Assembly: GCA_018398765.1 (NCBI GenBank)
Contig: JAHBMJ010001007.1
Coordinates: 5,001 to 27,603, forward strand
Length of the DNA stretch: 22,603 nt
Direction of reading: 5' to 3'
DNA from: Chromera velia
Taxonomy: Eukaryota > Sar > Chromeraceae
The notes under the pieces: model-generated
What the model was told of the DNA's origin: nothing
Seen by the model: only the letters and a program-made list of their open reading frames with translations
Databases searched by the model: none
Part shown: positions 20,207 to 22,603 of the stretch, piece by piece
How the letters are laid out: the number at the start of each line of letters is the position of its first letter
How positions within the stretch are numbered: the stretch's first letter is position 1
Translations under genes and position numbers: made by a program

Positions 20207-22260
20207 ATGCAGTCAACCTCACCGCTGACGACCGCACGGGAGGGAGGGGACGATTCCCTTCAAAACCCCTTTTCCCTTCCTTCAGATGAAGAGGTCAGCA
20301 TGTCCACCAAGTCACTGCCTTACACGCCCAGAAAGAGGCGAAAATGTGTATATCGATGGTCCAACCCATGCACAGGCTCGTACAACAGTCGGCTTTTCTC
20401 CGTTTACTTAGTCCGTAGAATTGTCATACTGCTCATTTTGACGAGGTGATAAGCATGCAAAGTCAACAAGCAACACTTATATGTCTATCTATGAATTATC
20501 GAGATTCCTTGCCTCAATGCCCTTATGGAACGAATGGTTCCCGAGTTCCTTTCTTCAAATTCCACAGCTAAAAGTTCTTCCTTGAGACAGTGCTGATACA
20601 AACTGATGGCACAGCTCCGATGCCCTCGAGCGATTCCCTTCGGGTGAACAGAGAGGGAATATCGTTTGTTCGGCGGGTAGACGGACATGTACTCCGCTTG
20701 CCTGCTTTCCTGCATCCTCTCTCTCCACACACACGCTCATATATATACACACACAAACACACACACACTCACACACAAACAGAGAGAGAGAGAGAGAGAG
20801 AGAGAGCGCGCCTGTATGTATGCTTGTGTGTGTGTGTGTGTGTGTGCAGATTTTCATGATGCGAGAACAAGAGAGGCGCAAGCGAATGGAGGTCAGTGGT
20901 ACTCCATTTCTCCCTTCCTTCCCTCTCGGGCTCACGTTTTTCAAAAAGAGCAAAAACTCAGACCAATCAAGCAGCCCGTTCTCTGGCTCTTCCTCTCTTT
21001 CCAACTTCCCTTGTTTCTTTTCTATTTATATCTCGATTAGTCTGTCTGCCTGTCTTTGTCCTTCTGTCTGCCTGCCTTTGTCTGTCTGTCTGTCTGTCTG
21101 TCTAAGAAAAGGAGGGAGAAGAAGAAAAATATAGTCTGTGTGTCGAAGAAAAGGAGGGAGAAGAAGAAACATGTAGTCAGTCAGTCTGCCTGTCTGACTG
21201 TCTGTCTGTGGCTACCGGTGTGTCTGTCTGCCTGTCTGCCTCTCTGCCTGTCTGCCTGTCTGCTGTCTGCCCGTCTGCCTGTCTTTGTCCGTCTTTGTCT
21301 GTCTGTGTGACTGCTGAGCTCAGCCTGACACGAAAACAAGAAGAGAAGGAAGAGCAAAATATGTAGTCCGCCTGTGTCTGTGTGACGGTCTGTCTATCTA
21401 GCTGCCTTCTTGTCTGCGTACCTGCCTGCCCGATTCTCTATCCCCCAATCTGTCTGCTTGTTTCTGTCCCTCCTCATGTCTGCCTGTCTGTCAAAAACAA
21501 AGAAGGAAAAAGAGACGGATAGTTGGTCGATGTCTGACTCCGTCGGTTTTTGTGTGCGTGGCTGTCTCTGTCTGTGCGTGTCTCTATCTGGCACTGTCTG
21601 CCTCTATGTGTGTTGGGCTCTCTCGGTGTTTGTCCATCTGCGTCTATTGGTCTGCGCGTTTTTCTCCCTTCTTGTTTCTTTCTCGCCGGGCGTTTCTTTT
21701 CTCTCGTTTTTTCACGCCCATTCCCAAGAAAAAAGATCACGAGGTTCCACAAGCAAGTTGAACGTGAGCCTGAAAACGGGGTAGACGTCTTCTGTCAGAC
21801 CGCGTACGTGGGTCGTCCTTCTAAGTTCCCTTCGTTGCCCTGCCCTGCCCTGTCTGCCTACATGCAGGAACGGAAACAGCAGCAGTCTTTGAAAGTCGAG
21901 GACAAGATGACGGCCTGTTCAAGGATGAGGAGAATCCAGAGGGTCGACCAAGACACAGGGACGGGGGGACTGCCAAACACGTTGCAAGGAAGTGCTGGAG
22001 GCGCAACGGGAGGCAGCGGTGCGGGTGGGGCGGGGCCCTCAGGGACGCAGCAGGGGGGTGCAGGGGGGGCAGGGGGAAGTGGCGGGGGGTCGAAACAGGA
22101 CAGATCGAAGAAGTCAGTCAGTCAGTCAGTCAGTCAGTCTGCTCTCTTTGTCTTTCTTACTAGCGCTTTCTCGCTCCATCGCTTTCTCTTTCTCTCTCTC
22201 TCTTTCTGTCTCTTTGTCTTTCTGTCTCTTTCTGTCTCTTTCTCTTTCTGTCTCTTTCTG

Positions 22261-22296
<36 letters not shown>

Positions 22297-22528
22297 CCTG
22301 TATCCCCTGTCATGCCGCTCCCTGCTGTGGTCACTTGCATAGCGGGGGAACCTCCCCTTTTGCAGCGGTATCCACCCGCCCATTCATCTACCCCCTGCAT
22401 GCCATCGTCATCCTTTCCTTTTCATTCTTTTCTTTCTTGCCTTACTGTTGCGTGCAGTACGGACAGTCTCCAAAAGTCTTTGAAAAGGGAGCCTGCGCGA
22501 GAAAAGGAGACCGTGAGGGACTTCATCG
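20207..22528 (+). CDS. Unrecognised basic, coiled-coil and Gly-rich protein, first exons (3' partial)
   Basis: Proposed exons 20207-20347, 20850-20891, 21868-22112 and 22458-22528 join in one frame with GT-AG borders (phases 0, 0, 2, then 1 at the last donor TCG/GTAAGC). The first reads MQSTSPLTTAREGG...SLPYTPRKRRKC, the second is the 14-residue microexon IFMMREQERRKRME, and the third begins ERKQQQSLKVEDKM and ends in a low-complexity Gly/Ser/Gln run (GGATGGSGAGGAGPSG, then GGAGGSGGGS). The fourth is SLQKSLKREPAREKETVRDF. The KRRK and ERRKRMEERKQQQ segments make a basic helix, possibly nuclear or RNA-associated, but I recognise no family. The start is the first Met of an exon with no clear upstream exon; its donor (TGT/GTATAT) is the weakest. 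An alternative frame through exon 3 is open but Trp/Cys-rich and less plausible. The gene continues past the right edge. Confidence 0.5.
20744..20848. repeat. (CA)n, (GA)n and (TG)n microsatellites
   Basis: (CA)n at about 20744-20780, (GA)n at about 20780-20806 and (TG)n at about 20825-20846. The last leads directly into TGCAG, the proposed acceptor of the 14-codon microexon at 20850. Confidence 0.85.
21030..21625. repeat. Higher-order CTGT array with interspersed purine-rich units
   Basis: CTGT/CTGC-rich segments alternate with purine-rich units resembling AAGAAAAGGAGGGAGAAGAA followed by an ATATAGTC or ATGTAGTC. Units are at about 21103-21135, 21146-21177, 21332-21367 and, more degenerate, 21490-21522. 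The array fills the third intron of the right-hand gene. Confidence 0.75.
22112..22300. repeat. (GTCA)n and (CTTT/CTGT)n microsatellites
   Basis: (GTCA)n at 22113-22138 begins exactly at the proposed donor (AA/GTCAGTCAG), and a pyrimidine field of TCTTTCTG and CTCT units follows to about 22295. Both are intronic in the right-hand gene. Confidence 0.85.
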
Positions 22529-22603
22529 GTAAGCCATGAGGCGCATTTTAAAAAAAGTGCGTGCGCATGTGTCATGCATTCTTGCAAATGAGCTGAAACA
22601 AAA

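Noticed and set aside
21390..21800. Leu/Cys/Ser-rich + strand frame upstream of 21868
   Set aside because: It reads through the CTGT array in an intron and only becomes protein-like after the TGCAG acceptor at 21867.

Overview
The window is nuclear DNA from a protist with many introns. Genes are split by canonical GT-AG introns of about 0.2 to 1.3 kb, often filled with (CTGT)n, (TG)n, (CT)n and (GAAA)n microsatellites, and there is one tRNA gene of eukaryotic type. Two protein families point to an alveolate: a secreted coiled-coil protein of a type I know from dinoflagellates and their relatives, and the overall gene style. Intron-rich genes with strictly GT-AG splicing would fit a chromerid such as Chromera better than a dinoflagellate. 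The lineage is an inference; I could not run a search.

Layout. (1) 70-2575, + strand: the last four exons of an inositol-monophosphatase-family gene whose 5' part lies outside the window. (2) 2576-3340: an AT-rich stretch with no gene. (3) 3765-6526, + strand: a two-exon gene for a secreted coiled-coil protein of about 746 residues. (4) 6527-7320: microsatellites; 7320-8640: an AT-rich island with a short sequence gap, a hairpin and a 36-bp duplication. (5) 8642-10872: the 3' end of a retroelement ORF (zinc knuckle plus endonuclease-like region), cut by a 1.24-kb insertion with long terminal inverted repeats. (6) 11409-12176, - strand: a small spliced gene or gene fragment of unknown function. 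Items 5 and 6 both lie between two inward-facing copies of a short sequence at about 8556 and 12620. (7) 13010-19240, - strand: an eight-exon gene whose last three exons encode a Tubby C-terminal domain behind a long novel N-terminal region. (8) 19598-19670, - strand: tRNA-Val(AAC). (9) 20207-22528, + strand: the first four exons of an unrecognised gene for a basic, coiled-coil and glycine-rich protein, running off the right edge.

The Tubby-like gene and the gene at the right edge are divergent, about 970 bp apart, with the tRNA between them. The genes do not form an evident pathway; this is ordinary eukaryotic gene order with a transposon-rich centre. The most notable points are the Tubby domain, where positions that are normally basic and bind phosphoinositide appear acidic, the nested and cleanly delimited insertion in the retroelement ORF, and the inverted copies bounding the 4-kb transposon-rich block. 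Exon joins were chosen by splice motif and reading-frame phase and were not confirmed by transcripts.
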